Source: Rehmannia glutinosa
Taxonomy: Eukaryota; Streptophyta; Magnoliopsida; Lamiales; Orobanchaceae
Direction of reading: 5' to 3'
Length of the DNA: 64,000 nt
Assembly: GCA_016081115.2 (NCBI GenBank)
Contig: CM071930.1
Coordinates: 45,235,335 to 45,299,334, forward strand
Shown here: positions 23,044-33,796 of the stretch, piece after piece
Position numbering within the stretch: position 1 is the first letter of the stretch
Layout: each line of letters opens with the position of its first letter
Made by a program: the position numbers and the translations under genes
Notes under the pieces: generated by a model
Seen by the model: only the letters and a program-made list of their open reading frames with translations
What the model was told of the DNA's origin: nothing
The model's database searches: none

Positions 23044-23873
23044 TTTCTTTTATAGTTCTTGTTAAAGAACTTGTTGAATATCTTTACAATGGGGGAAATT
23101 TCCCCTAGTCAATGGTCTCCTTTGGCTCAGCTTTTTTCCCATCACTGGCCAATAATGCGGATGTCTTGGGTACAACTGTTTCCTCTTGCTCTTTCCTACT
23201 CAGCTCAAACTCATAAGCTTTGAGGTCTGAGAATAGCTCATGATTAGATGTTCTTGAGAGGTCCATTGAATGTCTCAGGGCCATGACTTTCATTTCCCGT
23301 TGAGCTGGGAAGACTCTTAATATATTCATGCACATCTCCTCCTGAGTGTATTCTTTCCCAAGAGCTAAAAGCCCATTTGCTATCTCTGCGAATCTGGCAT
23401 CTAGCTGATCCAAACTCTCACCTGCAATCGTTTTAAAATTTTCAAATTTTTGAACAGCAACAGTTAATTTATTCTCCTTAATCTGTTTTGATCCTTCACA
23501 AATCAGGGTTAGCTTATCCCAGATTTCTTTGGCGGATTTGCACGACTTGACTTTTTTGAACAATGCCTTGTCCAACGTCTTGTAGAGTATGTCCTTGGCC
23601 ACATTGTCCAGGTTATATCTCTTTTTATCTCCATTAGTCCATTCAGTGTGTGGTTTTTCAACCATTCCTGGTCTAGCTTCAGCAGCAGCTTCATCTCCTT
23701 CAGCTGCAGCTACTCTTCTTACAATTGTATTGACTTTGAGTATTTGCAATGGCTCATCCTCTATCACAAGCCACATTTCATCTTGTAAAGCAGATAGATG
23801 AGCCTGCATACTTTTTCCAGTCATCAAACTCTTCCACAGTGAACATTGGAATATGTGTTAGATTTGCTTCTAT
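23044..23873 (-). pseudogene. gag: Gag N-terminal part of M2, interrupted by M1
   Basis: Reads EANLTHIPMFTVEEFDDW and on to VKIFNKFFNKNYK, where M1 begins. The position of the M1 start codon (ATG) is ATA here (minus 23873-23871). A frameshift near 23825 and a stop near 23105 further damage it. It retains the segment (PHTEWTNGDKKRYNLDN) deleted in M1, so it shows the ancestral gag arrangement. Confidence 0.82.
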
Positions 23874-23984
23874 GATAATAACTTTGCTTTAAAGATGAAA
23901 GACTTTGAAAACACAAGTGTTAAACCTTTGAAAAAGATTGTGATCTACTTCAGTAACCAATGCGGAAGGCTGAATGAACCAACC

Positions 23985-23996
23985 ACTCTGATACCA
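23985..23996 (-). other. Primer binding site of M2, initiator tRNA-Met
   Basis: TGGTATCAGAGT on the minus strand, with the last base changed from the iMet consensus, directly beside the LTR end. Confidence 0.85.
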
Positions 23997-23998
23997 CT

Positions 23999-25552
23999 TG
24001 TAGGTCCCAAAGGGTGTGGTGTAAGGTTTAGAAGGGGGGTTGAATAAACCTTACCAAATTTTAACTTTTAGTCTTTTTAAGAATTTCAATAGAGTTAACT
24101 AAATTCAGTTGTGTCCTTGGGGGACAGCTAGGTTGGCTATATTCAACTAAGTTACCCACTCAACAGACTCGATAGAGCTTTTGATAGTATAACTTGGCTG
24201 CTTAAGCTAACACTTAACTTTAGTTGATTTGGTTTTTAACAGTGGAAGACTTAACACCCTTTTGATTGATTAAAGCTTGTTTTTAACACTTATTTTAGCA
24301 CTTATTATTTATCAGGTGGATTAGCAAATTAACTAGCAGCAGATATAAAAATATACAGAAGAAAGTAAATGCTGAAAGTAAAATGACACAAGTAATTTTT
24401 ATAGTGGTTTGAGGATGGGTAATTCCTCTAATCCACTCTTCTCCAACTCATGGTGGAATCCACTAAGTATCAGATCAAGTTTAAAAGTAGTTCTCAGTCT
24501 AGAGACAGCCTTGATCACACAGCTGACTTCTTCTATGACTTAGCTTCTTTACAAGACAACTGCCTTGCTACTTCAGCTCCATTCATGTTCTTGGATTTGT
24601 TCACATAGCCCTCCAACAGACTTGAATCTCCTGGTTCAACCTTGAACCTTTCTACAACTCCTTCAACTTGGAGAGTAGACCCCTTTTTGTTCTTCAAATA
24701 TTTTCTCTTCAACTAGTTGAAGTTATCTTTCCTTCACAAATGTGTGTTGGATCGAGTTTCTTTGAGTTTTAGGCTTGGGGAACTCTATGATAAGCTTTGA
24801 GAGTATTGCAGGTTATGCTTGCTTGAAAATTTCTTGATTTGTTTGTGCTAAGTTCAAATATCCTTTTCTCAAATGCTTCCTCAGCCTTTTATAGTACTCA
24901 TTTGAAATTTGCCCGTTTAAGAGATAGGCTAATTTCAAATGACACTTCTTGTTCGTTGGCTTGTTTTTCTTGGTCTGCAGCATTTGTGATGTTGACCCTT
25001 CCTCGTATTAAATGGCTTCGCAGCTTTACGGGGTCTGACACAAGCTTCAGTGTTTCCTATTGGCTTATTTCTTTTGCATGTTTCTGGGCCAAACACTTTA
25101 TGACCTGGCAGCTTGGACATATTACTATATCGATTAATATTCTTGACTTCCTTCCAACGGATCAATGTCAGTTGTCTTGACTTGACTGCTGCCTTTACCC
25201 CTTGTGACTTGAGTCTTCTCTAATCGTAAGATTCACTCAACTATCACTTCCACTGTTAGACTTGGCTCCTTTCATTGACTTGACTGACACTTCCTCAAAC
25301 TTCACACAGTTGTTCCTCAGCTCGCTCTCCTTCAGTCGAGCCCTTGTCTTCCTTCCTGCATACTCAGCTGACATACACAGAGTCTTCACTCTAGTCTGCA
25401 GTTGACTTCTTGCATTCTTGACTTAGCTGACTTCACTCAACTCTTTCAGTCCTATCTATTATAATGCAGAATTACATGGAAAGTTTGGTGTTAACTTCCT
25501 AGTCTAAGTTTTACATGGTATCATCCAAATCTTACAAATAAATTTCCTAACA
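23999..25552 (-). repeat. 5' LTR of M2
   Basis: On the minus strand TGTTAGGAAATTT ... GGGACCTACA, homologous to the M1 and P LTRs. A TATA box (TATAAAAGGCTGAGG) lies with its TATAAAA at 24893-24887. Right-flanking bases 25553-25557 are GCTGC; the matching left duplication is lost. Confidence 0.88.
24887..24893 (-). promoter_or_regulatory. TATA box of the M2 LTR
   Basis: TATAAAAGGCTGAGGA on the minus strand. The same block is at 26702 and 39242 in the P LTRs. Confidence 0.6.
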
Positions 25553-25728
25553 GCTGCGTCAACGAGTAATCATACACTATGACAATAAAAGATGAAGAAA
25601 TGTTAAACAAGGCTTACAAAAGATAGATAAAAAGAAACACAATAATGAGAAAAATAAAATAAATTGATTAGATTAACAAAAATAAAGTGTTCCGATTGTC
25701 ATAATCCCCAACAACGGTGCCAAAAACT
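25553..25728 (-). mobile_element. Leader and primer site of Athila/Tat-like element 'T'
   Basis: On the minus strand the LTR of T ends in GAGCCATCA. A few bases later comes TGGCACCGTTGTTGGGGA (25722-25705), the tRNA-Asp primer site with two C-to-T type changes, as expected of decayed methylated DNA. About 150 bases of AT-rich leader follow up to the M2 insertion. No coding sequence remains. Confidence 0.72.
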
Positions 25729-26062
25729 TGATGGCTCAGAAGCTACTCCTAAAAACAACCTACGCAAGTGCACCTATCATTTATAGCAAAGCAAAGCGAG
25801 TATCGAGTGTCATTCCCACGAGGATTATAAGTACTAGTAATTACCGTTTTTTTGTTATATAATCTATCAATTTTCATATGGTTGTTTTGTAAAAAGAAAA
25901 AATAAGGAATCTAATTATTAATCACCAAATAACAAAGGCTTGAATAAAGGATATTGTAAAATATGAGATCAAGAGATAAAAAATATGTTCGAATGTAAAT
26001 CCATCTAGAATGTTATTATGATTTTAACAAAAATAAATACAACCTTGAAATCTTAGCAATTA
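25729..26062 (-). repeat. LTR of element T, first part
   Basis: Right of the degenerate tRNA-Asp primer site. Interrupted at 26062 by element P and resumed at 40146 after the target duplication AATTA. No coding signal. Confidence 0.65.
26058..26062 (+). repeat. Target-site duplication of P, left copy
   Basis: AATTA directly before the P 5' LTR. The identical AATTA follows the 3' LTR at 40141-40145. Confidence 0.9.
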
Positions 26063-27596
26063 TGTTAGGAATTTTATTGTTTAGATTTTGATGAATGCCA
26101 TGTAAAACTTAGAATAGAAAGTTGGCACCCCAATTCTTCTTTGTAAAATGTATTGTAACAATTAGAGAGGCCAAGTTGAGTTAAGTCGGCTACGCCTTAA
26201 CATGCAAGAAGACAATCAAGACTGAAGAAAGACTTGACTGCGAGACAGTGAGTATGGCAAAGAAGAGTAGACGGGAACTCTCTATTGGAATAGCGGTGAG
26301 ATGCGGTGAGTGGAGCATCGGTCAAGTCAACTCAAGAAAAGCCAAGTCTCAAGTTGAAGTGTGAGAAGAGTCATCTAATGATTGGAAGTCGACTCTAAGT
26401 CACCTGGGGAAAGCAAGGAAATGCGGTCAAGTCGAGATAATCGAAAAGAACCGTTGTACGAGTAAATCAAGAGATTTACTTAAACAAGTAATATCTCCAT
26501 ACCACCTTTCTTGGAGTGCTCGGTCCCCCAAGCGTGAAAAAGGAATGAACCAATGGGAAGCACTACACCGTGTCGAACTCAAAAGGTGAAAGAACAATTC
26601 ATACGAGGAAATGGCAATTCCAAGAAGCGCAAGCCAACGATCGCAAAGTGACTTTCAAAAATAAGCCTATCTCTTCAACGGGCAAATTTTTGAAAGTTCA
26701 CTATAAAAAAAGGCCGAGGAGTTTGTTTGAGAAAGAGATGAATGACACACACGTGAGATATACAAGCTCATTAAAAAATGAAACATTCTCAATCCTCAAG
26801 CCTACATTTCAAGTACATCAATCCAACACTTACCCGTGAAGGAAAGAGAACTTCAATCGGTTGAAGAGGAAAATATGAAAACAAGGGGTCTACATTCCGG
26901 GAAGGATTGTAGAAAGGTTCAAGGTTGAACCAAGTCTTAAGCTTTTGGAGGGCTTCGTGATCAAATCCAAAGAGCTTAAGCAAGTGAGTCAGTAGTAGCA
27001 AGGCAACGCCTGTGAAGAAGCCGAGTCGCACGAGAGTGCCGGTGAGTGATCAAGGCGTCTCGGCATCGAGTCCCAAAGGATCAAGTTTGTTGTGATCAAG
27101 ACTTGTATCGGACTGTTACCACTTTGTAAACCGATCATTACCTAGTGGATTCCTCCAGGAGTTGGAGAAGAGAGGAGTAGAAGAATTACCCCATCTTCGA
27201 ACCTCTATAAAAACTTTTTTGTGTCATTTACATTTCAAAGCATTTAAATTCTCGCACTTTTAATCGCTTATATCTCACGATAAATTTGCTATCCATTTGA
27301 TAAAATTATAAGTACTAAATCAAGCTCTAAAATCTTGCTTAATCAAACTTAAGGGTGTTAAGTCTTCTGAAAATAAAACCACAGTTGAGTTAAATTATAG
27401 CCAACAGTGAGTTACTCCATCAACAACTCATTTGAGTCTGTTGAGAGATTAACTCTCTTGAGTGACTAATTCGATTGTCCATCAAGGACACGGTGTGTAG
27501 AATCAACTCGTAGTTTTAAAAGGACTAAATCGAAAATTTGGTAAGGTTTATTCAACCCCCTTCTAAACCTTACACTTACACCCCTTGGGACCTACA
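26063..27596 (+). repeat. 5' LTR of P
   Basis: TGTTAGGAATTTT ... GGGACCTACA. TATA box at 26702-26708 (CTATAAAAAAAGG). It aligns to 38601-40140 throughout, with many one- to four-base differences. Confidence 0.93.
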
Positions 27597-27598
27597 AG

Positions 27599-27610
27599 TG
27601 GTATCGGAGC
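27599..27610 (+). other. Primer binding site of P, initiator tRNA-Met
   Basis: TGGTATCGGAGC, one base off the iMet consensus (CAG to CGG), two bases after the LTR. Confidence 0.88.
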
Positions 27611-27716
27611 GGTTGGTTCATTGAACCCTCCGCACCGGTTCTTGAACTAGATCTCCAAACTTTTCAAAGTCGCTTTAGTACTTAAACCTTCAAAACTCAT
27701 TTTATTAAAAGTCATT

Positions 27717-30090
27717 ATGGAAGCAAATTTGACACGCATCCCTATGTTCACTATCGAAGAATTTGATGATTGGAAAATTCGTATGCGGAGGCTCATCTAT
27801 CAAAGCATTACATGATGAGATGTGGATAGTGATAGAAGATGGGCCTCTGCAAATATTAAAGGTGAACACAAACATTTGCGAAGAGTTGCGGTGAAGGAGA
27901 AGAAGAGATCTTTGCTCCCGGCAGTCATGGTTGAAAAACCAAGAACCGAGTGGACAAATGATGACATAAAAAGATACAACCTGGACAATGTAGCCAAGGA
28001 CATCCTTTACAAAACTTTGGACAAAGCCATGTTCAATAAAGTCAAATCCTGCAAAACGGCTAAGGAAATGGGACAAGTTGACATTTATTTGTGAAGGCTC
28101 GTGAGCAAATCAAAGAAAACAAATTATCGGTGGTTGTACGAGAAGTTTGAGAATTTCAAAATGATCTCGAGGAGAGAACCTGGATCAACTAGACGCTCGG
28201 TTCATAGAAATCACAAATGAGTCATGCATGCACTTGGAAAGGAATATACAGGAAGGAAATGTGTATGAAAATCCTAAAAAGTCTTCGGTGAATGGGAAAT
28301 GAAGGTCATGGCTTCGAGACATTCCATGGACCTATCAAAGACATCCAACCATGAACTATTCTCGGACCTCAAAGCCTACGAGTTTGAGTGAGAAGAAAAG
28401 ACCAGGAAGAGACAATTTGTACCCAAAACAATTTGCTCTAATTGTTAAAGATGGGAAGAGAGCCGAGGTCAAAGAAGTCATAGACCCGGAAGAAATAGCC
28501 CCGATGGTTAAAAGATTCAACAAATTCTTTAATAAGAACTACAAGAAAGGAAAGGGTGAATCTTCCGAAGACACTCAGCTCCCTCCAAATCAAGGGAAGA
28601 CAGGCCAACCAAGAGAACAGATCATCAAAAAGTTGAGTATCAAAGGGTCGACAACTCAAGAATGGAAAGAGTCGATCAAAAGGTGAATATCTATGTTGGA
28701 ACTGTAGACAACCAGGTCACTATGCCATTGATTGCTCATATCCTGTAGTCGGCAAGTACTGAGAGATGAAGAAGAAAGAAAGGTCTTGAGAGAAAGAAGA
28801 CAAGAAAAGAAAAAGGCAATGATGGTCAGAGATGCCGAGACAAACCAAGTCAAGAGAGAGCCGACTCGAGAGCAAAGTGAAGCCGACTACTCAAGTGACT
28901 CGAAGAAGAAGAAGCCCCGATCCGCTTGATGGCCAAAGAACAAGATCAACTCCGATCAAGAAGATGAGGTACAATCTAACTCAACAGACTCGAGACACTA
29001 GTGATAGTGATCGTGACACACACACTTCATCACCCACTCGATCTTTATGATTCATTAGGCAAAATGATGAAAGATTTTGAACACATTAAATCCTCACACA
29101 CACTATTGAATGAGGAAAAAAAGACCTACTCAAAAGTCAAAACTCAAAGCCGACTAAGGAGCCGAGTACTCTAAGTCAAATAGTCTGTTGAAAATGAAAG
29201 TTTAAAATTTGAAAATGCTAAATTAGTAGCAGAAATTGCTCTTTATAGAAAAGAGGGAGAATGACCTCAAGAATGTTATTGCCTCATTCACTAAGGCATC
29301 TAAATCATTGGAAGATCTTATTATGAGTCAAAGAGAATGTGGAGATAAGACAGGGCTTAGGATTTAATTCCTCTATGCCATGTCAAACCTCAAAAGTAAT
29401 TTTGGAAAAAGGATCTTCAAGTCATGAAGAATCGAAAAATCCAAAACTCTAAATGTTGCACACACATTCACTCCAAAGCACAATACTAAGCAAACTGGTC
29501 TTGGTTACAAAGGAAAAGGAAAAACGACCGAGTTGAGTGTCTTTGAAAAGGGATAGTGAGAAGAGATTCACCGAGTCCTCAAACGAGACTCCAAACGTAA
29601 AATACTCAGTAAAGAAAAAGCGAGCTACCAAAAATCCTTAAAACTCATAAAAGAAATACATATGATGGGAATGGTAGAAAATATCCAAGCCAAGCCGATT
29701 GGAATAATGTGAATCGGCCAAGGACTTATGGAATATAAGCCCAGGATGGCAAAGGCCTAGAACTCAAGAAAGGCCATTCCAAAAGTATAAGAGCTTTTAT
29801 CAAAGACACATATGCACCTAGGCACTACACTCAAAAACACCACAATTACCCAAGGAAGGCAATTGCTAAAACACATATGCAGGCATACGGACAAAAGAGA
29901 CAATTTGTATGAACCTAGAATCCCCAAGCAATTTGCCAGGATTAATTATGATTATGGCATCGATAGATGGCAACCCCTTAGAGTCAAATCATTTGGCTAT
30001 AGGTTGGTTGGATCATCTTACAATTCTAACCCCTCGGGACCTGCAGACAAGTATGGGTACCTAAAACTTAATTTCCTTGATTGCGGGTTC
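27717..30090 (+). pseudogene. gag: Gag of P, multiply frameshifted
   Basis: Begins MEANLTRIPMFTIEEFDDWKIRM at 27717, then loses frame at about 27785 through a small insertion relative to M1. Later pieces match M1/M2 gag: VEKPRTEWTNDDIKRYNLDN (27929-), KRFNKFFNKNYKKGKGE (28510-) and a CCHC knuckle CWNCRQPGHYAIDC near 28693-28740. The coiled-coil tail and basic region follow to the protease. No long frame survives. Confidence 0.82.
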
Positions 30091-30360
30091 AAGGAACAAG
30101 TGAGTGCCAAGGAACCTGGTACATGGATAGTGGTCGTTCTAGACATATGACATGAAATAAGAGAAATCTGTCAAAATTCAAGGAAGTCAAAGGAGCAAAA
30201 GTCATATTTGGAGGAAATGAAGCTCCTGGTAAAATAAGAGGCATTGGATCCATCAAGAGGAATGGATTAGAAATCACAGATGTTGCATATGTTGAAGGAC
30301 TCAACTTCAACTTATCGAGTATCGATCGGCTCGTGACAAGGGCTACAATGTTGGATTTAA
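30091..30360 (+). pseudogene. Protease segment of P
   Basis: WYMDSG followed by RSRHMT, near 30120-30155, is the copia protease active site, read in a broken frame. Downstream KVIFGGNEAPGKI and VAYVEGLNFNL match M1. Confidence 0.78.
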
Positions 30361-31413
30361 CATGGGTATTTGCCAAATCAAAGACATTGAATCAAATGAA
30401 GTGGTACTGCAAGGATGTAGACAGAAAAATATGTATGTAGTGGATTGGTCAATCGCAACACCCAAAGACATGTCTACTAGCAAAAGCACAATTGAATCAA
30501 GTTGGTTGTGGCACAAAAAGTCGAGTCACCTGAATTTCAAAACAATTAACAAGTCGGCAAAAAGTCATCTTGTAGAAGGACTTCGGACTCGATATACAAG
30601 AAGGAGAGTATATGTGATGCATGTAGAAGGGAAAACAAATCAAGTCGTCATTCAAAGAAAAGACATGCCCATCCTCAACTAGAATATTGCATGATCCGCT
30701 TCATATGGATCTATTTGGCCCAAAGTGGAACCGGCCAAAGATAAGTGGAAAGAAATACACCTTGGTGGTAGTAGATGACTACTCAAGATATACATGGACG
30801 ATATTCATGTGTAAGAAGAAAGAAACTCTACAAAAACTACCACGGTGATGAAAAGGATTCAAAATGAGAAGAGTCAAACCATTATCAAAATAAGATCGGA
30901 TAGAGGAACCGAGTTTGTCAATGGAATAATAACTCGATATTGTATTGAGAATGGTATTGGTCATGAACTATCAGCAGACAAGGACTCCACGTGAGAATGG
31001 AGTTGCGAAAGAAAGAAGAAGAACCCTCAAAGAAGCAAAGCAAGGACCATGTTAGTCAAGCGGGGTTACAAAAGATTTTGGGTCAAGCAATCAACACACG
31101 ACTTGCTACACCCAAAACAGATGTATGATAAAAGACGGTGACAAAGACTCCCTATGAAAACTGGATGGAAGAAAACCAAATGTTTCATATTTCGAGAATA
31201 TTTGGATGTAAATGCTTCATTCACAACAATGGCAAAGACAACCTAAAGGCTTTTGATGCTAAAGTCGATGAAGGTATCTTCTTAGGATACTCGGTGAAAG
31301 CAAAGCCTACAGGATACTCAACAAAAGAACTATGGTCTGAAGAATCCATTCATGTAGTATTCGATGAGCCAAATGTAAATGGAGAAGACATTGAAGAGTC
31401 GGTGATAAGTTGA
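30361..31413 (+). pseudogene. pol: Pre-integrase and integrase of P
   Basis: SSWLWHKKSSHLNFKTINKS (pre-integrase), then a core read across frames: MDLFGPK, IRSDRGTEFVNGI, and a damaged stretch that should hold the glutamate, then CKCFIHNNGKDNLKAFD and FLGYS. Order and wording match M1. Several frameshifts, so not functional. Confidence 0.82.
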
Positions 31414-31689
31414 ATCATCCAACCATACGAAGAATCCCTATCAAGCTTAAGCGGGATTATCAATTCGAAGAAGATGAGATAGTTGAAACTCAAAAGCGGT
31501 GGAAAATTTTCAGCTAAGTGATTACGAGAGAATCGACCCAAAGAAACACGCAAGTCGATCGAACCCAGCCTAACTTACTCCAACCTCGATGTAAGATGGC
31601 CGAGAGACCATCCACGTAACTTGTCATTGGAGATATAAGAGAAGGTGTCAAGACAAGATCCGAACTCAACAAGAAGCAATGTTCACATG

Positions 31690-32510
31690 CTTCATCTCGC
31701 AAATAGAGCCAAAAGATGTGTCACAAGCATTGGATGACACACATTGGATTCAAGCTATGCAAGAAGAGTGAATCGGTTTGAAAGGAACAAAGTGTGGGAA
31801 TTAGTGCAAAGACCCATGCATCAAAATGTTATTGGCACCAAATGGGTATTCGTAAATAAAATGAACGAGGAAGGCTCGGTGGTAAGAAACAAAGCAAGAT
31901 TGGTAGCCAAAGGATATTGCCAAGAAGAAGGGATAGATTTTGATGAAACATTTGCCCTCGTAGCAAGATTGGAAGCTATAAGGATGTTTTTGCCTATGCG
32001 ACTCACAAGAATTTCATTGTATATCAAATGGATGTAAAAAGTGCATTCCTAAATGGTTTATTGGAAGAAGAAGTGTATGTTGAACAACCTCCAGGATTTG
32101 ATTTGAGAGAAGACTCTTGGAGACAAGGTATACAAACTCAAGAAAGCCCTGTATGGATTGAAACAGGCACCCAGAGCATGGTATGATACTGTCACAATTC
32201 CTAATCGAAAATGGATTCACAAAAGGAAAGGTAGATAGAACACTTTTTTAATTCAAGACAAGAAGAGTATCTTGCTTGTTCAAATATATGTGGATGACAT
32301 CATTTTTGGATCCACTAACAAAGAGTGTGTGAAAAATTTTCAAACCTCATGCAAAGTAAATTTGAAATGAGCATGATGGGAGAGCCGACATTCTTCCTTG
32401 GACTTCAAGTAAAAACAGTGAAGGATGGAACCTTCATAAGTCAAACAAAATACACCAGAGATTTAATGAAGAAGTTTGGTATGGAGAGAAGTCTTCAGTA
32501 AAAATACCAA
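31690..32510 (+). pseudogene. pol: Reverse transcriptase of P
   Basis: Pieces in three frames: FERNKVWELVQRP, GTKWVFVNKMNEEGSVV, ARLVAKGYCQEEGIDFDETFA, MDVKSAFLNGLLEEEVYVEQPPG, LYGLKQAPRAWYD and the catalytic IYVDDIIFGS near 32284-32315. Frameshifts disable it. Confidence 0.84.
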
Positions 32511-33230
32511 TAAACACATCATCAAAATAGACATGGATGCGGATGGCAAGCCTCAGTAGATCAAACAAGATACAGAGCACTTATTGGATCATTGCTCTAT
32601 CTCACGGCTAGCGAGCAGCCAAACATCACTTTTCTTTGTAGGTGTATGTGCAAGATTTCAATCTGCTCCAAAAGAGAGCCATATGACAAAGAGACTAAGA
32701 GAATACTTCGAGATACTTGAAAGGAAGCCAAGAAGTAGGCCTATGGTATCCAAAGGAAGGTAGATTCAAGCTAATTGGCTATTTGATTCTAACTATCTTT
32801 GGATGCGAGTGGAGAGGAAGAGCACTTCAGGCACATGTCAAATGCTAGGAAATAGACTAATTTCTGGTTTAGCAAGAAGCAAAACTCAATAGCCACCTCT
32901 GGTGAGGCAGAATACACATAATCAGGGCGTTTGTTGTGCCCAAGTCCTATGGATGAGACAAAGTGAGAGATTATGAAGTTGAAGAAAAAGAAATTCCAAT
33001 CATGTGTGATAACACAAGTGCAATTGCAATCACTCAAAATCTGTGTTGCACTCAAGAACAAAACATATTGATGTCGATATCACTTCATAAGAGATCATGT
33101 TGAAAAGAAGGACATCATCCTAGAATATATCTCAACCGATAAACAACTAGCCGACATCTTCACAAAACCATTATGTGAGTCAAGATTTGAAGAACTCAAG
33201 CATGAGTTGGGGCTAATTGAGCTGAACCGA
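32511..33230 (+). pseudogene. pol: RNase H domain of P
   Basis: RYRALIGSLLYLTA, KSTSGTCQMLGN, CDNTSAIAI, TKHIDV and FTKPLCESRFEELKHELGLIEL are found in order across frames, matching M1 16066-16767. Confidence 0.82.
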
Positions 33231-33640
33231 CACTCGAGACAAATCAAAGAAGAGAAATGGAACGAGAAAAGGGGAGAAAAAGAGTGAAAAGCAAAAAATT
33301 AAAATCACCAAGAAATCACCAGTCGGAAAAGACATGACTACACCGAGTCACGGTGATAGCCGAAGTCGCTAAAAGAATGTGAGAAGTAGAGTTAAATCGC
33401 CTAAGTGATAAGATGAATAACTTATGAGCAAAGTGACAAGAAACGCATCGTTTTGACTAAGCGGGAATGTTTTAAGGAACACGTCAAAGATAATGATGAT
33501 ATGCGGACATAAAGCCGCACACCAAGCTTATGATTGGATATAAATGCTACCGCATTAAATACGAGACATGAAATGCTCAATTGGCGTGCGAAATCCAAGC
33601 CGTTGATTTCGATCACAATTCAAAAATCGCCTGCACGTCC
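33231..33640 (+). other. Spacer between P pol and second ORF
   Basis: No coding signal seen. Equivalent to 15666-16065 of M1. Confidence 0.45.
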
Positions 33641-33796
33641 TTTCATAAACCATATTTAAACCATTTTCGTCCGTTTCTCTCTCACACTTCTAAAAACTGT
33701 TCATCTATTTCTCTCAAAAGCAAAGGCAAAATACTCTCGAAACCCTATCAACCTTCAAATCAATTTATGTGTTTTTTCTTGATACAATCCTGAGAA
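33640..33796 (+). promoter_or_regulatory. Putative internal promoter and leader of the P second ORF
   Basis: ATATTTAAACC, a TATA-like block near 33651, is followed by TTTCTCTCTCAC, ACTGTTCATCT and TCTCGAAACCC, then AAATGGCACC with the start codon at 33797. The same blocks in the same order precede the M1 second ORF. Confidence 0.5.

Larger units (their letters stand above)
23044..25552 (-). mobile_element. SIRE-like copia element 'M2', only 5' LTR and gag start remain
   Basis: A sister of M1 in the same orientation: LTR, iMet primer site and the first ~270 codons of gag, ended by the M1 insertion at 23043/23044. The rest of M2 should lie left of M1 but is absent, so it was lost in the deletion that created the 11549/11550 junction. 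M2 itself is inserted in the leader of element T. Confidence 0.85.
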
